The notes under the pieces: generated by a model | Database searches by the model: none | What the model was told of the DNA's origin: nothing | Seen by the model: only the letters and a program-made list of their open reading frames with translations | Shown: one piece after another, positions 17,099-26,389 of the stretch | How positions within the stretch are numbered: the first letter of the stretch is position 1 | Layout of the letters: each line of letters begins with the position of its first letter | Position numbers and translations under genes: made by a program | From: JALYXV01 sp963733505 | GTDB lineage: Bacteria; Actinomycetota; Acidimicrobiia; Acidimicrobiales; Palsa-688 | DNA: 64,000 nt | Assembly (NCBI GenBank): GCA_963733505.1 | Contig: CAVTDW010000023.1 | Span: forward strand, 1-64,000 | Direction: 5' to 3'

Positions 17099-18445
17099 TC
17101 AGGCCCCAACTCCAGCGGACTCTTCCGCCGCCTCGTCGGCGGCCCGAGCGTCGGCGGCCCGAGCGTCGCCGGCCAACGAACCTCCCGGGAGATAGTCCTC
17201 GGCGTGGCCCAGCGGCGACAGGAAGAAGAACCATGCCGCGATCACGCACTCGATGATCCCGATTCCTCCGTAGACCCACGCGACGCTGCCGGTCCAATGG
17301 ATGACATAGCCGCCCAGCAAGCTCCCGAGCGGGATGGCGCCCCACGCCAGTACCCCCGCGATGCTCATGATCCGGCCCAACAACGCATTCGGGACGATCG
17401 CCTGGCGCAGGCTGCCGGTGTTGATGTTGAAGAAGATGCCAACCCCCGACGCCAGCGCCCAAAGCACCAGCGCCAACCAGTACATCCGGTCGGCAGCCAA
17501 GGCCACCGTCATCGCCCCATACAGCGCCAGCGAGCCCAGCGCCGCGGGCCCGAACTTGAGCCGGCGACGCAGCCGGCCGGCCAAGAGCCCAAGGGCAACG
17601 ACGCCCAGGCTTCCGGCTGAGAACAGCACACCCACCTCGGTATCGGTGGCCGACAATCGCTCCTTGGAGAACAGCACCAACTGGGTGGTCTGGGTGACTC
17701 CGACGAAGTTGAACAGCGCCATCATCAACGAGATGTTGCGCAGCACCGGGTGCCGGACCACATACCGCAGTCCCTCGACCACGTCCTGCCGTATGGAGGT
17801 GCGCCGGCCCTGATCGTCCGCCTCGACCGCGTTGAAGCTGCGCCGCACCAGCGCCAGGGCGATCGCCGACACGACGAACGACGAGGCGTCGACCAGGAAC
17901 AGCTCCTCGACCGCAACCAAGGCCAGGAAGACACCGGCCAACAACGGCCCCAGGACCTGGGCGGCGGAGTAACTCGCTTGGATCTTGCCGTTGGCATCTA
18001 CCAGATCGTCGGTGGTCACCAGGCTGGGGATGGCGGCGAACTCCCCGGCCTCGAAGAAGATCGTGAGGACCGATGTTGCGAAGGCGACCGCGTAGACCTG
18101 CCACACCTCCAGCACGCCGAGTATGGACAGCAACGGGATCATCGCGATCACCGCCGCTCGCCCGAGGTCGACAAGGATCATCATGCGCCTGCGGTTGACC
18201 CGGTCGACCCATGCCCCGATGACGAGCCCGAACAGCAGGTAGGGAACGAACGTGGCTGCGGTGGCGATGCCGAGGTTGACCGCCGAGTGGGTGAGCTTGA
18301 ACACCAGCAAGGGCGTGGCGAACTGGGTGAACGAACTGCCGAGCTGGGAGATCGTCTGCCCGGTCCAAAACCGCTTGAAGTCAGAGCTCAAGCGGGCCGC
18401 CGGGGCTGCGGAGGCGTCAACCACACCCCGGATTCTCGCAGCCAC
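17099..18445 (-). CDS. MFS transporter (EntS/MFS_3 type exporter)
   Basis: 448 residues with 10-12 hydrophobic helices. N-terminal region DFKRFWTGQTISQLGSSFTQ and the loop GAWVDRVNRRRMM (MFS motif A, G-x-x-x-D-R-x-x-R-R) identify the MFS_3 group of small-molecule and siderophore exporters. The C-terminal tail (GDARAADARAADEAAEESAG) contains a short alanine-rich duplication. Its stop is only eight bases from the 404-bp repeat. Confidence 0.9.
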   Translation of the reverse strand: MAARIRGVVDASAAPAARLSSDFKRFWTGQTISQLGSSFTQFATPLLVFKLTHSAVNLGIATAATFVPYLLFGLVIGAWVDRVNRRRMMILVDLGRAAVIAMIPLLSILGVLEVWQVYAVAFATSVLTIFFEAGEFAAIPSLVTTDDLVDANGKIQASYSAAQVLGPLLAGVFLALVAVEELFLVDASSFVVSAIALALVRRSFNAVEADDQGRRTSIRQDVVEGLRYVVRHPVLRNISLMMALFNFVGVTQTTQLVLFSKERLSATDTEVGVLFSAGSLGVVALGLLAGRLRRRLKFGPAALGSLALYGAMTVALAADRMYWLALVLWALASGVGIFFNINTGSLRQAIVPNALLGRIMSIAGVLAWGAIPLGSLLGGYVIHWTGSVAWVYGGIGIIECVIAAWFFFLSPLGHAEDYLPGGSLAGDARAADARAADEAAEESAGVGA

Positions 18446-18519
18446 TCCCCTCCCCTGTCAGGCATTTCGAGTTGGCACTCCAGCACCTCGAACAAGGCGG
18501 CGGCCGCGCCTGAACCGTC

Positions 18520-19140
18520 TTACGAAGCCTCCGGTTCCGCCACCGGCACGCCTGCGACCAGCCGAAGAGGGACGACACCGGCCCATACCGGCCAGGAAAG
18601 GTCCTCCTCGTCGTCGATCGGGCCGCCGGTGCGGACCTTGGCCGACACCTCGACCAGCGGTATCGACAGCACCAGCGTCGAGCGCATTTCGACCTCCGTC
18701 GGCGGCCGGGCCTGGGCCGCCCGCCCCGGCGCGGACCGCTCGACAATGGCGTCGAGGGCGCCACGCTTCTCGTCGGGATCGACGACCTCGTCCGCGGTTC
18801 CGTAGACGACCACCGACCGGTAGTTCATCGAATGGTGGAAGGCCGACCGGGCCAGCACCAGCCCGTCGAGCAACGTGACGGCCAGGCACACCGGCCGCCC
18901 TGACGCCTCACGCAGCGTCCGGTTGGCCACCGATCCGTGCACGTAGATGAGCTCGCCCACCCGGGTGTGCATGATGGGCAGCACCCGGGGGCCGGACTCG
19001 GTGGTCACCGCCAGATGGGCAACCAGAGCCTCGTCGATGATGGCGTGCACGACCTGACGGTCGTACTGGCCCCGCGCCGCCAGCCGGCGAGTGGTGCTCC
19101 GCTCGGTCCTCGGATACTCCCCTGAGTCGTCTGTCGCCAC
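18520..19140 (-). CDS. Pyridoxamine-5'-phosphate-oxidase-like flavin protein (NimA type)
   Basis: 206 residues. The segment GELIYVHGSVANRTLRE and the signature ARSAFHHSMNYRSVVVYG are those of the Pyridox_ox_2 (PF12900) split-barrel family, which binds FMN or heme and includes 5-nitroimidazole reductase NimA. True PNPOx activity is unlikely. It is the last gene of the minus-strand nadD-rsfS group, 54 bp downstream of rsfS. Confidence 0.85.
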   Translation of the reverse strand: MATDDSGEYPRTERSTTRRLAARGQYDRQVVHAIIDEALVAHLAVTTESGPRVLPIMHTRVGELIYVHGSVANRTLREASGRPVCLAVTLLDGLVLARSAFHHSMNYRSVVVYGTADEVVDPDEKRGALDAIVERSAPGRAAQARPPTEVEMRSTLVLSIPLVEVSAKVRTGGPIDDEEDLSWPVWAGVVPLRLVAGVPVAEPEAS

Positions 19141-19194
19141 CCGGGCACGGTACCAACCGTGCCCGGACGGCGATCAGCCTTTTCGACCCGCGAC

Positions 19195-19596
19195 CTAGTC
19201 GGTCGGCGCCGCGCCCACGCCGGCCGGTTCCGACTCGAACGGCCAACGCTCGGCGTCGGCCCACAACCGCTCGAGGTCGTAGAACTTGCGCACCTCGTCC
19301 AAGAAGACATGGACCACGAAATCGCCGTAATCCATGAGGACCCACCGGGCGTCGTCCAACCCCTCGATCCGCAGCGGCGAGGGTCCCCCGTCCTGCTTGA
19401 CCTTCTCCTCGACCTCTTCGGCGATCGTGCGTACCTGCCGGGCGTTCGTCCCACTCGTGATGACGAACGCATCGGTGATCTTGAGCAGCGGCTCGACGGC
19501 GAGGATCAGCGTGTCCTCGCCTTTCTTAGCCGCGGCCGCGCGCGCCGCGACGACGCTCAACTGGCGCACGTCGTCGATCGAAGGCCGGTGGGTCAC
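19195..19596 (-). CDS. rsfS: Ribosomal silencing factor RsfS
   Basis: 133 residues. Core motifs KITDAFVITSGTNARQVRTI, DARWVLMDYGDFVVHVF and RKFYDLERLW match RsfS/Iojap. It binds L14 and blocks 30S-50S joining when nutrients are scarce. Its location after nadD, separated by one small membrane gene, is the conserved actinobacterial arrangement. Confidence 0.95.
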   Translation of the reverse strand: MTHRPSIDDVRQLSVVAARAAAAKKGEDTLILAVEPLLKITDAFVITSGTNARQVRTIAEEVEEKVKQDGGPSPLRIEGLDDARWVLMDYGDFVVHVFLDEVRKFYDLERLWADAERWPFESEPAGVGAAPTD

Positions 19597-19629
19597 TGGC
19601 GACTCCCTTGGGTCATTGTTGCTATCTCC

Positions 19630-19679
19630 TTTGTCACTGCCGATTTGTCACTGCCGATTTGTCACTGCCGATTTGTCAC
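19630..19679. repeat. 14-bp tandem repeat (3.5 copies) upstream of rsfS
   Basis: Three exact copies of TTTGTCACTGCCGA and a partial fourth. The array spans the gap between rsfS and the small membrane gene and enters the latter's last codons. A 14-bp period shifts frame, so copy-number change would alter where that gene stops. Confidence 0.9.
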
Positions 19680-19931
19680 TACTGACAGGATGCCCGTCCG
19701 CATGCCCTCGAGCCCTTGAATTTCACTGACGCTGCCCGCCCCGGTCGCGAGCCACTGCTGGGCCAAAACGGCGACCGTGACGATCAGGGCCACCAGCATG
19801 AGCAGCATCACCAGCATCTGCTGGCGACCCAGCCGGCGTCGCTCCCGGCGCCGCCGCTGGCGCTCGCCCGTTCCCACCAGGGGCAGGGCGATCGCCTCGG
19901 GCAGCGGTCGCACCGGAGGAGCCATGGTCAT
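19662..19931 (-). CDS. Small single-pass membrane protein between nadD and rsfS
   Basis: 89 residues. A basic segment (GERQRRRRERRRLGRQQ) precedes one strong transmembrane helix (MLVMLLMLVALIVTVAVLA), predicting a cytoplasmic N-terminus. The start ATG overlaps the nadD stop by four bases, so it is translationally coupled. Small membrane or LytR-type genes often sit here in actinobacteria, but no domain is recognised. The last codons are made by the 14-bp repeat. Confidence 0.7.
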   Translation of the reverse strand: MTMAPPVRPLPEAIALPLVGTGERQRRRRERRRLGRQQMLVMLLMLVALIVTVAVLAQQWLATGAGSVSEIQGLEGMRTGILSVVTNRQ

Positions 19932-20560
19932 CCGCTAGCAGCGTACAGACCCCGGGCTCGCAAACAGTGCACCGCCGCCTCGGGCACCAGATAGTCGAGC
20001 GGCCGCCCCGTCGCCGCCCGCGACCGCAAGTCGGTACTCGAGATCTCGAGATTGGGAACGGTCACTTCTTCGACCCGCCACCCTTCGCCGTCGAGCCCCG
20101 CGGGCCTCCCCGCCCCCGGCCGGTTGACGACGACCAACGTCGCCAGGCGTTGAATGTCCTCCCACCGATCCCAGGTGGTCAGCTCGGCCGCGACGTCCCA
20201 CCCCACGATCAGAAACAGCGACGCACCGGGATGGAGCGACGCCAGCTCGACCATGGTGTCGGCGGTGAAGGACTCACCGCCCCGATCCATTTCGAGGCGG
20301 CCCGCCTCGAGACCCTCGACATCGCCGACGGCGGCCTCGACCATGGCCAGGCGGTCCTCGGCCGGGGTGACGGCCCGCTGGCCGGTCTTTTGCCACGGCA
20401 GGTTGGCAACCATCAAGATGACCCGGTCCAGGTCGAGCGCGTGGCGGGCGTTGACCGCCGCCACCAGGTGCCCGACGTGGATGGGGTCGAACGTCCCTCC
20501 GAGCACCCCGATGCGAGGCGCCACGTCGACCGGCAGGACCGGCAGGCCCAGCAGGCCCAC
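19928..20560 (-). CDS. nadD: Nicotinate-mononucleotide adenylyltransferase
   Basis: 210 residues. The nucleotidyltransferase signature GGTFDPIHVGH (with the HxGH) and the C-terminal ISSTDLRSR motif are intact. NadD joins nicotinate mononucleotide and ATP to deamido-NAD, a required step in NAD synthesis. GTG 20560 is used; an internal GTG just before APRIGVLGG would also give an acceptable protein. It begins four bases after the LLM oxidoreductase stop. Confidence 0.96.
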   Translation of the reverse strand: MGLLGLPVLPVDVAPRIGVLGGTFDPIHVGHLVAAVNARHALDLDRVILMVANLPWQKTGQRAVTPAEDRLAMVEAAVGDVEGLEAGRLEMDRGGESFTADTMVELASLHPGASLFLIVGWDVAAELTTWDRWEDIQRLATLVVVNRPGAGRPAGLDGEGWRVEEVTVPNLEISSTDLRSRAATGRPLDYLVPEAAVHCLRARGLYAASG

Positions 20561-20563
20561 CGG

Positions 20564-21520
20564 TTAGGTTCCCGCCAGTGCGGCCACCACCGGCGCGAAG
20601 TCCTCGATGTTCTCGTCGTGCACAACCATGTAGCTGAAGCCGTACTCCTCCCGCCGCGAGAGCAGCGTCTCGCAGATCTCCTCGACCGTCCCGACCAGGG
20701 CGATGGGCGAGCCCGCCACCTCCTCGGGCGTCAGGCCGAACAGGGACGCGGCGTCGTCGAGGAACCGGTCCCGGTGCTCGGTCACCTGCACCGCGAAGGT
20801 GAGCACTTGGAACTCCAGCTCGGCCAGCCGGGCCCCGGCGGCCTCCTTGACCCAGTCCACCCGCTCCCGGAAGCGCGCCGCCACGGCCGACTGGGCGGTG
20901 GCCAGCCCGACCACGCCCTCGGCCAGGCTGGGGCTGAACCCCACGATCTCGGCCTCGCGGGCCGCGATCGACAGGATTCGTTTGCTGCCGCCGCCGATGA
21001 TGATCGGCGGGTGGTCGGTCCCCGCGGGCATGGGCACGCCATGGGCGCCGTTCACCGAGTAGTACTTCCCCTCGAACGTCGACCGACCCGTCGACCACAG
21101 CTCGCGCATGATGTGCAGGCCCTCGACCATGCGGTCGATGCGCGCTCCGGGCGGGTCGAACGCCAGGCCGGCCTGCTCGTAGTCCGAACGCTGCCATCCG
21201 GCGCCGAGGCCGAACTCGACGCGCTCCTCGCTCACGATGGCCAGCGTCGCCACCTCCCGGGCCAGGAGAACGGGGTGGCGGTAGTCGTTGTCGAAGACCA
21301 ATGACCCCACCCGAAGGGTGGTCGTGGCCTCGGCCGCGGACGTGAGGGCGACGAGGGGCGCCCACTGGCTGCCGAAGTGGTCGGGCAGGAACAACGTCGA
21401 GTAACCCAGGTCCTCGATCTGGCGGGCCTTGGCCCGCCATTCGGCACCGTCACCTGCGGCGGAGAGCTGGACACCGAAACGGAACGACTGCACGGCGGGA
21501 GCGTAGTTCCGATACTGCAT
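20564..21520 (-). CDS. F420-type LLM-class oxidoreductase (TIGR03621-like)
   Basis: 318 residues of luciferase-like (beta/alpha)8 type. FRFGVQLS at the start, YSTLFLPDHFG, and EFGLGAGWQRSDYEQAGLAF are standard LLM motifs. The IIIGGGSKRILSIAAREAEI segment is typical of the F420-binding group. Substrate is unknown. The family marks an organism that makes coenzyme F420, common in actinobacteria. First gene of the nadD unit and divergent from the DAHP synthase gene. Confidence 0.9.
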   Translation of the reverse strand: MQYRNYAPAVQSFRFGVQLSAAGDGAEWRAKARQIEDLGYSTLFLPDHFGSQWAPLVALTSAAEATTTLRVGSLVFDNDYRHPVLLAREVATLAIVSEERVEFGLGAGWQRSDYEQAGLAFDPPGARIDRMVEGLHIMRELWSTGRSTFEGKYYSVNGAHGVPMPAGTDHPPIIIGGGSKRILSIAAREAEIVGFSPSLAEGVVGLATAQSAVAARFRERVDWVKEAAGARLAELEFQVLTFAVQVTEHRDRFLDDAASLFGLTPEEVAGSPIALVGTVEEICETLLSRREEYGFSYMVVHDENIEDFAPVVAALAGT

Positions 21521-21555
21521 TGCCCTAGGCCCCGATACTGCGCCACCCTAGAGGG

Positions 21556-22908
21556 GTGGACCAGACCTGGACTCCGAGCTCGTGGCGCGACCTACCGGCC
21601 GCTCAGCAACCCGACTGGCCCGATCCGGCCGCCCTGGACCAGGTCTACAAGCAGTTGTCGACGCTGCCACCACTGGTCTTCGCGGGCGAAGCCAACCGCC
21701 TCCGCTCCTCGCTGGCCCAGGTGGCATCCGGCGGAGCTTTTCTCCTCCAAGCCGGTGACTGCGCCGAATCCTTCGGTGACTTCACCGCCGACGCCATCCG
21801 CGACAAGCTGAAGGTCATCCTGCAGATGGCGGTCGTCCTGACGTATGGGGCGGGCGTGCCGGTCGTGAAGCTGGGCCGCATCGCGGGCCAGTTCGCCAAG
21901 CCCCGGTCTTCGCCGACGGAGCTGGTCGGGGGGGTGGAGCTGCCCAGCTTCCGAGGTCATCTGGTAAATGACGACGCTCCTACCGCCGAGGCCCGGGTCC
22001 ACGATCCGACCCGGATGTTGTCGGCCTACCATCAATCGGCTTCCACCCTCAACCTCCTGCGAGCCTTCACCACCGGCGGCTACGCCGACCTGTCGCATGT
22101 GCACAAGTGGAACCAGCAGTTCGTGGCGTCGAGCAGCCAGGGCCGGCGCTATGACGCCATCGCGGGCGAGATCGACCGGGCCCTGCGGTTCATGCGGGCG
22201 TGCGGGATCGACCTGCAAGGCGAGGCGACGCTGCACCAGGTCGATTTCTGGACCAGCCACGAGGCGCTGGTGCTCGGCTACGAGGAGTCCCTGACCAGGC
22301 AGGACTCGCTGTCGGGCCAGTGGTTCGACTGCTCGGCGCACCTACTGTGGGTGGGCGAGCGCACCCGCCAACTCGACGGCGCGCACCTCCGCTTCCTCGC
22401 CGGTGTGGCGAACCCGGTGGGGTGCAAGCTCGGACCGACCGCGACGGTCGACGAAGTGCTCGGGATTTGCTCGGCGCTCGACCCCGATCGTGTGCCCGGC
22501 CGGTTGATGCTGATCGCCCGTATGGGCGCGGGGAAGACGCCGGAGGTGTTGCCGGCGTTGCTCCGGGCGGTGCGCGACGCCGGCCATCCCGTGCTCTGGG
22601 CGTGTGACCCGATGCACGGCAACACCTTTACCAGCCCCGGCGGGCGCAAGACCCGGCGCTTCGACGACGTGCTCACCGAGATCGAGGAGTTCTTCGCGGT
22701 GTGCCGGGCCGAGGGTGTTTGGCCGGGAGGGATGCACGTCGAGCTGACCGGTGACGACGTGACCGAATGCCTCGGCGGCGCGGGAATCGAGGAGATCCTG
22801 GAGGACCACCTCGACATCCGTTACACCAGCGCCTGCGATCCTCGGCTGAATGCCCGCCAGTCGCTCGACCTGGCCTTCCAGGTGGCCGAGCTGCTGCGCC
22901 GCACCTGA
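21556..22908 (+). CDS. 3-deoxy-7-phosphoheptulonate synthase, class II
   Basis: 450 residues, the usual length of plant-type (class II, AroF_II) DAHP synthases. Motifs include FLLQAGDCAESF, RIAGQFAKPRSS, NPVGCKLGPTA, LIARMGAGKTPEVLPALLRA and WACDPMHGNT. It condenses phosphoenolpyruvate and erythrose-4-phosphate, the first step of aromatic amino-acid synthesis. GTG start after AGAGGG. Regulation by aromatic end products is expected from the family but not visible here. Confidence 0.96.
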   Translation: MDQTWTPSSWRDLPAAQQPDWPDPAALDQVYKQLSTLPPLVFAGEANRLRSSLAQVASGGAFLLQAGDCAESFGDFTADAIRDKLKVILQMAVVLTYGAGVPVVKLGRIAGQFAKPRSSPTELVGGVELPSFRGHLVNDDAPTAEARVHDPTRMLSAYHQSASTLNLLRAFTTGGYADLSHVHKWNQQFVASSSQGRRYDAIAGEIDRALRFMRACGIDLQGEATLHQVDFWTSHEALVLGYEESLTRQDSLSGQWFDCSAHLLWVGERTRQLDGAHLRFLAGVANPVGCKLGPTATVDEVLGICSALDPDRVPGRLMLIARMGAGKTPEVLPALLRAVRDAGHPVLWACDPMHGNTFTSPGGRKTRRFDDVLTEIEEFFAVCRAEGVWPGGMHVELTGDDVTECLGGAGIEEILEDHLDIRYTSACDPRLNARQSLDLAFQVAELLRRT

Positions 22909-22946
22909 CCTCCGTCAGAGTGCGGCGCAGCGTCGGGTTCTATCGG

Positions 22947-23399
22947 TCAGGCGTGCGTGATCCAGATATCGGTCGGATAGACATTCTCGTCGACGCCGGG
23001 TTCGACGTCGGCATCGATGATCGGGCCTCGCGCTTGGCACGTTCCCTCGCCCAACTCGACAGGCTCGTCTGTGTCGTTGAAGACGTTGCTCACGACAAAC
23101 CCTTTCGGGATGTCGTCACACTTGCTGTCAACGGCATGGTTGCCGCGGAAAACGGCGACGCCGCGGCCGGTCTCGTTGAGGCCGCTGAAGAGGCAGACGA
23201 ACCCCGTCTCTTCGGTCGTCGGACAGAACGGCTTGATCAGGTTCGCCGGGCCTGAGATGAACACGTCACCCGCAGCATTGCGAACGATCGACACCGGGTT
23301 CGCGGCGTGAGCCACACCGGTCGATGCATGCAATAGCAATCCGGACAACATCATCGCGGCAATCGTCATTCGTGATGCACAACGTCGTACCCCGCCCAT
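22947..23399 (-). CDS. Secreted small protein, possibly inhibitor-like
   Basis: 150 residues with a Sec signal (basic MGGVRRCASR, then AAMMLSGLLLHAST and an AHA cleavage site). The mature part has four Cys (CPTT, VCLF, KCDD, TCQA) and a beta-rich pattern, VCLFSGLNETGRGVAVFRG, that loosely recalls the I36 peptidase-inhibitor or crystallin-like fold. Confidence in that fold is low. It stands alone, convergent with the DAHP synthase gene. Confidence 0.7.
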   Translation of the reverse strand: MGGVRRCASRMTIAAMMLSGLLLHASTGVAHAANPVSIVRNAAGDVFISGPANLIKPFCPTTEETGFVCLFSGLNETGRGVAVFRGNHAVDSKCDDIPKGFVVSNVFNDTDEPVELGEGTCQARGPIIDADVEPGVDENVYPTDIWITHA

Positions 23400-23507
23400 A
23401 ACTTTTCCCTTTCGTCTGCCGTAAGAACGTGCAGGAAGAGTTTCATGTTTGCACAGCCGGAGCCCTCACGAACGCGGGAGTTCGTCCAGGCAGGGCAGAC
23501 TGACGAT

Positions 23508-26258
23508 ATGGCGGCGCCGTCGGGTTTGGTGACACTCATGTTCACCGACATAGAGGGCTCGACCAAGGCGTGGGAAGCCCATCCCGTGGCCATGAAGGCG
23601 GCGCTGGCACGCCACGACGAACTTCTCCGCGCCGAGATCGAGGGCGCGGGCGGCTACGTCTTCAAGACCGTGGGCGACGCGTTCTGCGCCGCCTTCCAGG
23701 AGGCGCCGGTCGCACTCGGAACGGCCGTCGTCCTCCAGCGGGTGTTGGCCACCGAGACCTGGCCCGAGGCGACCCCGATCCGGGTGCGGATGGCGCTTCA
23801 CTCGGGTAACTGCGAGGAGCGCGACGGGGACTACTTCGGCCCGGTAGTCAATCGAGCGGCACGATTGGAGGCCGTCGCCCACGGGGGCCAGCTGGTGGTG
23901 TCGCGAGTGACCGCCGAGCTGGTCGGCGACCACCTCCCCGAGAGCGTCTCGTTGCGGGATCTCGGGGACCACCGCCTGAAGGATCTGGGGCGTCCGGAGC
24001 GGGTGTTCCAGGTGTGCGGCGACGGCATGCCACAGGAGTTCGCGCCGCTGCGCTCGCTCGACAACCCCGGGCTGCGAAACAACCTGTCGGAGCAGGTCTC
24101 GAGCTTTGTCGGCCGGGACCGAGAGTTGGCTGAGATGCGCCGGCTACTGCAGGGCGCACGCCTCGTGACCCTCGCGGGGCCCGGAGGGGTGGGCAAGACC
24201 CGCCTGGCATTGCAGGCGGCGGCGGAGCTGCTCGACGGCTCCGGTGACGGCGTCTGGTTCGTGGATCTGGCACCGATCGAGGATCCGTCGCTCGTGGCAG
24301 CTTCAGTGGCCAAGGTGCTCTGGGTTCGGGAGGAACCGGGCCGCCCGCTGACCGAAACCCTCGTCGAAGCCCTTCGGGACCGCAAGCTGCTCGTCGTCTT
24401 GGACAACTGCGAGCAGGTCATCGCGACCGCGGCATCCCTTGCCGAGCAAATGATCCGGAAATGCTCGCGAGTGATCCTGATTGCCACCAGCCGCGAACCC
24501 CTCGGCATCGGTGGCGAACACGTCTTCCGGGTCCCGTCGCTTTCGGTCCCCGGGCCCGACGACGACCCAAGTTCGCTGGCCGGATCGGAGGCCGTGCGGC
24601 TGTTCGTCGAGCGGGCCGGCCAACAGAAGCCCGGTTTCTCGCTTGACGATGACAACGCCGTGATGATCGGCCGACTGTGCCGCCGGCTCGACGGGATCCC
24701 GTTCGCCATCGAGCTGGCGGCCGCCCGCCTTCGCTCGCTGTCGGTGCGCGACCTCGACCGGCACCTCGACAAGCGCTTCCGGCTTCTCACCGGGGGCTCA
24801 CGAACGGCGCTTCCCCGTCAGCAGACGCTGCAAGCGCTCATCGACTGGTCACATGACCTGCTGTCGAAACCCGAACAGACCGTTTTGGCCCGCCTCTCGG
24901 TGTTTGCCGGCGGGTTCGACATGGACGCCGCCGAGGCCGTCTGCCCCGGCGACGAGGTCGACGACTTCGAGGTGATGGGCTACCTCGACACCCTCGTCGA
25001 CAAGAGCCTCGTGCAGGCCGACGACTCGACGGGCACGGTCCGCTTCCGCCTGCTCGAGACGATGCGGGACTATGCCGCCGCCAAGCTCGCCGAGCAGGGC
25101 GAGACCGAGCGGGTCCGGGTGGGCCGGACCCACCGCGACTACTTCCTTGCCCTGGCCGAGGCCGCCCAGCCGCATCTCGACGGGCCGGGCGAGGTCGAGT
25201 GGGCCGACCGCGTGAGCCTGGAGCTCGACAACCTGCGGGTCGCGCTCAACGAATGCCTGGCCGATCCCGACCCCGCCCCGGGGCTGCGCCTGGCCTGTGC
25301 CCTCGAGGTGTTCTGGTTCGTACGGGGTCACGGCGTCGAAGGGGCCGACACGCTGCGGGCCCACCTCGGCCGGCCTGAGGCGCAGGCGCCGTCCCTGCTG
25401 CGAGGACGAGCCCTGGCGGTCGCCGCCCGCCTCGTCGGCAAGTACCTGGCCGACTACTCCGCCGCCGTCGCCTTGGCCGACGAGGCCCGAGCCATCGCTC
25501 AGGCCGACAACGACGACGCGCTCACCGCGGCGGCGCTCCTCGTGTTGGCCACGACCCGGACCCGTCTCGGCGACCACCGGGGTTGTCTCGACCTGATCGA
25601 CGAGGCGTTGCCGGGCGCGTGTCGCCTGAGCGACCCCCGGCCGGCCGCACACCTCCACAACCTTCGGGGTCTGGCGCTCTACGAACTCGGCGAGGACGGT
25701 CGGGCGTCGTTCGAGGAGGCCGCAGCACTGTACCGTCGAGGAGGCGATCGAGCAGGCGCTGCGGGCGCCATGACGAACACCGGGCTGGTCGCGCTGAACG
25801 AAGGCGACATCGAGACGGCCCGGGCGCTACTCGGTGAGGCGCTGCGGGTCTTCAGGGAGCTAGGAGATCGGGAGGCCTCGGTCTCGTGTGCCGGCAACGC
25901 GGGATTTCTCGCCTATCTCGACGGGGATACCACGGCGTCGAACCAGCTGTTCCGGGAATGCCTCGACACGGCCCGCCGCATCGGGGCCCGCCCGCTGGTC
26001 GCCTACGCGATACTTGGCTTGGCCCTGACCGCCTCGAGCAGCGGTGAGGGCCAACGGGCTGCGACTCTGCACGGCGTGTTCGACGCGCTGTTCGACGACT
26101 TGGGGGCCGCCGTCGAAGGCCTCGAGGCCCGCCTGCGAGCCGAGGATCACGCTCGTCTTCGCGGCATCCTCGGTGACGGTCCCTTCGAGATCGCCTACCA
26201 GGCGGGTCGAGCCCTGCCGCTCGACAATGCCCTGGCCCTGGCCGGCCAATCGCCGTGA
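23508..26258 (+). CDS. Class III nucleotide cyclase-STAND ATPase-TPR regulator
   Basis: 916 residues from ATG 23508 (a 21-codon upstream extension is possible). The cyclase domain (residues about 5-170) has FTDIEGST with metal ligand Asp14, KTVGDAF with Asp57, and VVNRAARL with transition-state Asn115/Arg116. It looks catalytically complete. A P-loop NTPase follows (GPGGVGKT at 224-231, VVLDNCE, ATSREPL), then TPR-like repeats to the end. This cyclase-ATPase type is common in mycobacteria and relatives, often as a LuxR-type regulator, but no helix-turn-helix is seen. Nucleotide product (cAMP or other) is not shown by sequence. Confidence 0.93.
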   Translation: MAAPSGLVTLMFTDIEGSTKAWEAHPVAMKAALARHDELLRAEIEGAGGYVFKTVGDAFCAAFQEAPVALGTAVVLQRVLATETWPEATPIRVRMALHSGNCEERDGDYFGPVVNRAARLEAVAHGGQLVVSRVTAELVGDHLPESVSLRDLGDHRLKDLGRPERVFQVCGDGMPQEFAPLRSLDNPGLRNNLSEQVSSFVGRDRELAEMRRLLQGARLVTLAGPGGVGKTRLALQAAAELLDGSGDGVWFVDLAPIEDPSLVAASVAKVLWVREEPGRPLTETLVEALRDRKLLVVLDNCEQVIATAASLAEQMIRKCSRVILIATSREPLGIGGEHVFRVPSLSVPGPDDDPSSLAGSEAVRLFVERAGQQKPGFSLDDDNAVMIGRLCRRLDGIPFAIELAAARLRSLSVRDLDRHLDKRFRLLTGGSRTALPRQQTLQALIDWSHDLLSKPEQTVLARLSVFAGGFDMDAAEAVCPGDEVDDFEVMGYLDTLVDKSLVQADDSTGTVRFRLLETMRDYAAAKLAEQGETERVRVGRTHRDYFLALAEAAQPHLDGPGEVEWADRVSLELDNLRVALNECLADPDPAPGLRLACALEVFWFVRGHGVEGADTLRAHLGRPEAQAPSLLRGRALAVAARLVGKYLADYSAAVALADEARAIAQADNDDALTAAALLVLATTRTRLGDHRGCLDLIDEALPGACRLSDPRPAAHLHNLRGLALYELGEDGRASFEEAAALYRRGGDRAGAAGAMTNTGLVALNEGDIETARALLGEALRVFRELGDREASVSCAGNAGFLAYLDGDTTASNQLFRECLDTARRIGARPLVAYAILGLALTASSSGEGQRAATLHGVFDALFDDLGAAVEGLEARLRAEDHARLRGILGDGPFEIAYQAGRALPLDNALALAGQSP

Positions 26259-26389
26259 GCACGCGCACTGCTGGCCGGCACTGACGCAGTATTGCGAGCT
26301 TCTAAAACATGAGACTTGGAACTTTACAGTACTAGGCTGCGTAGGGAGGTCGACCCGACCGAAGACCGACCACTGAAGGAGGAACCGGC

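Noticed and set aside
19630..19679. CRISPR-like array
   Set aside because: The 14-bp units are directly adjacent with no spacers, and no cas genes are present.
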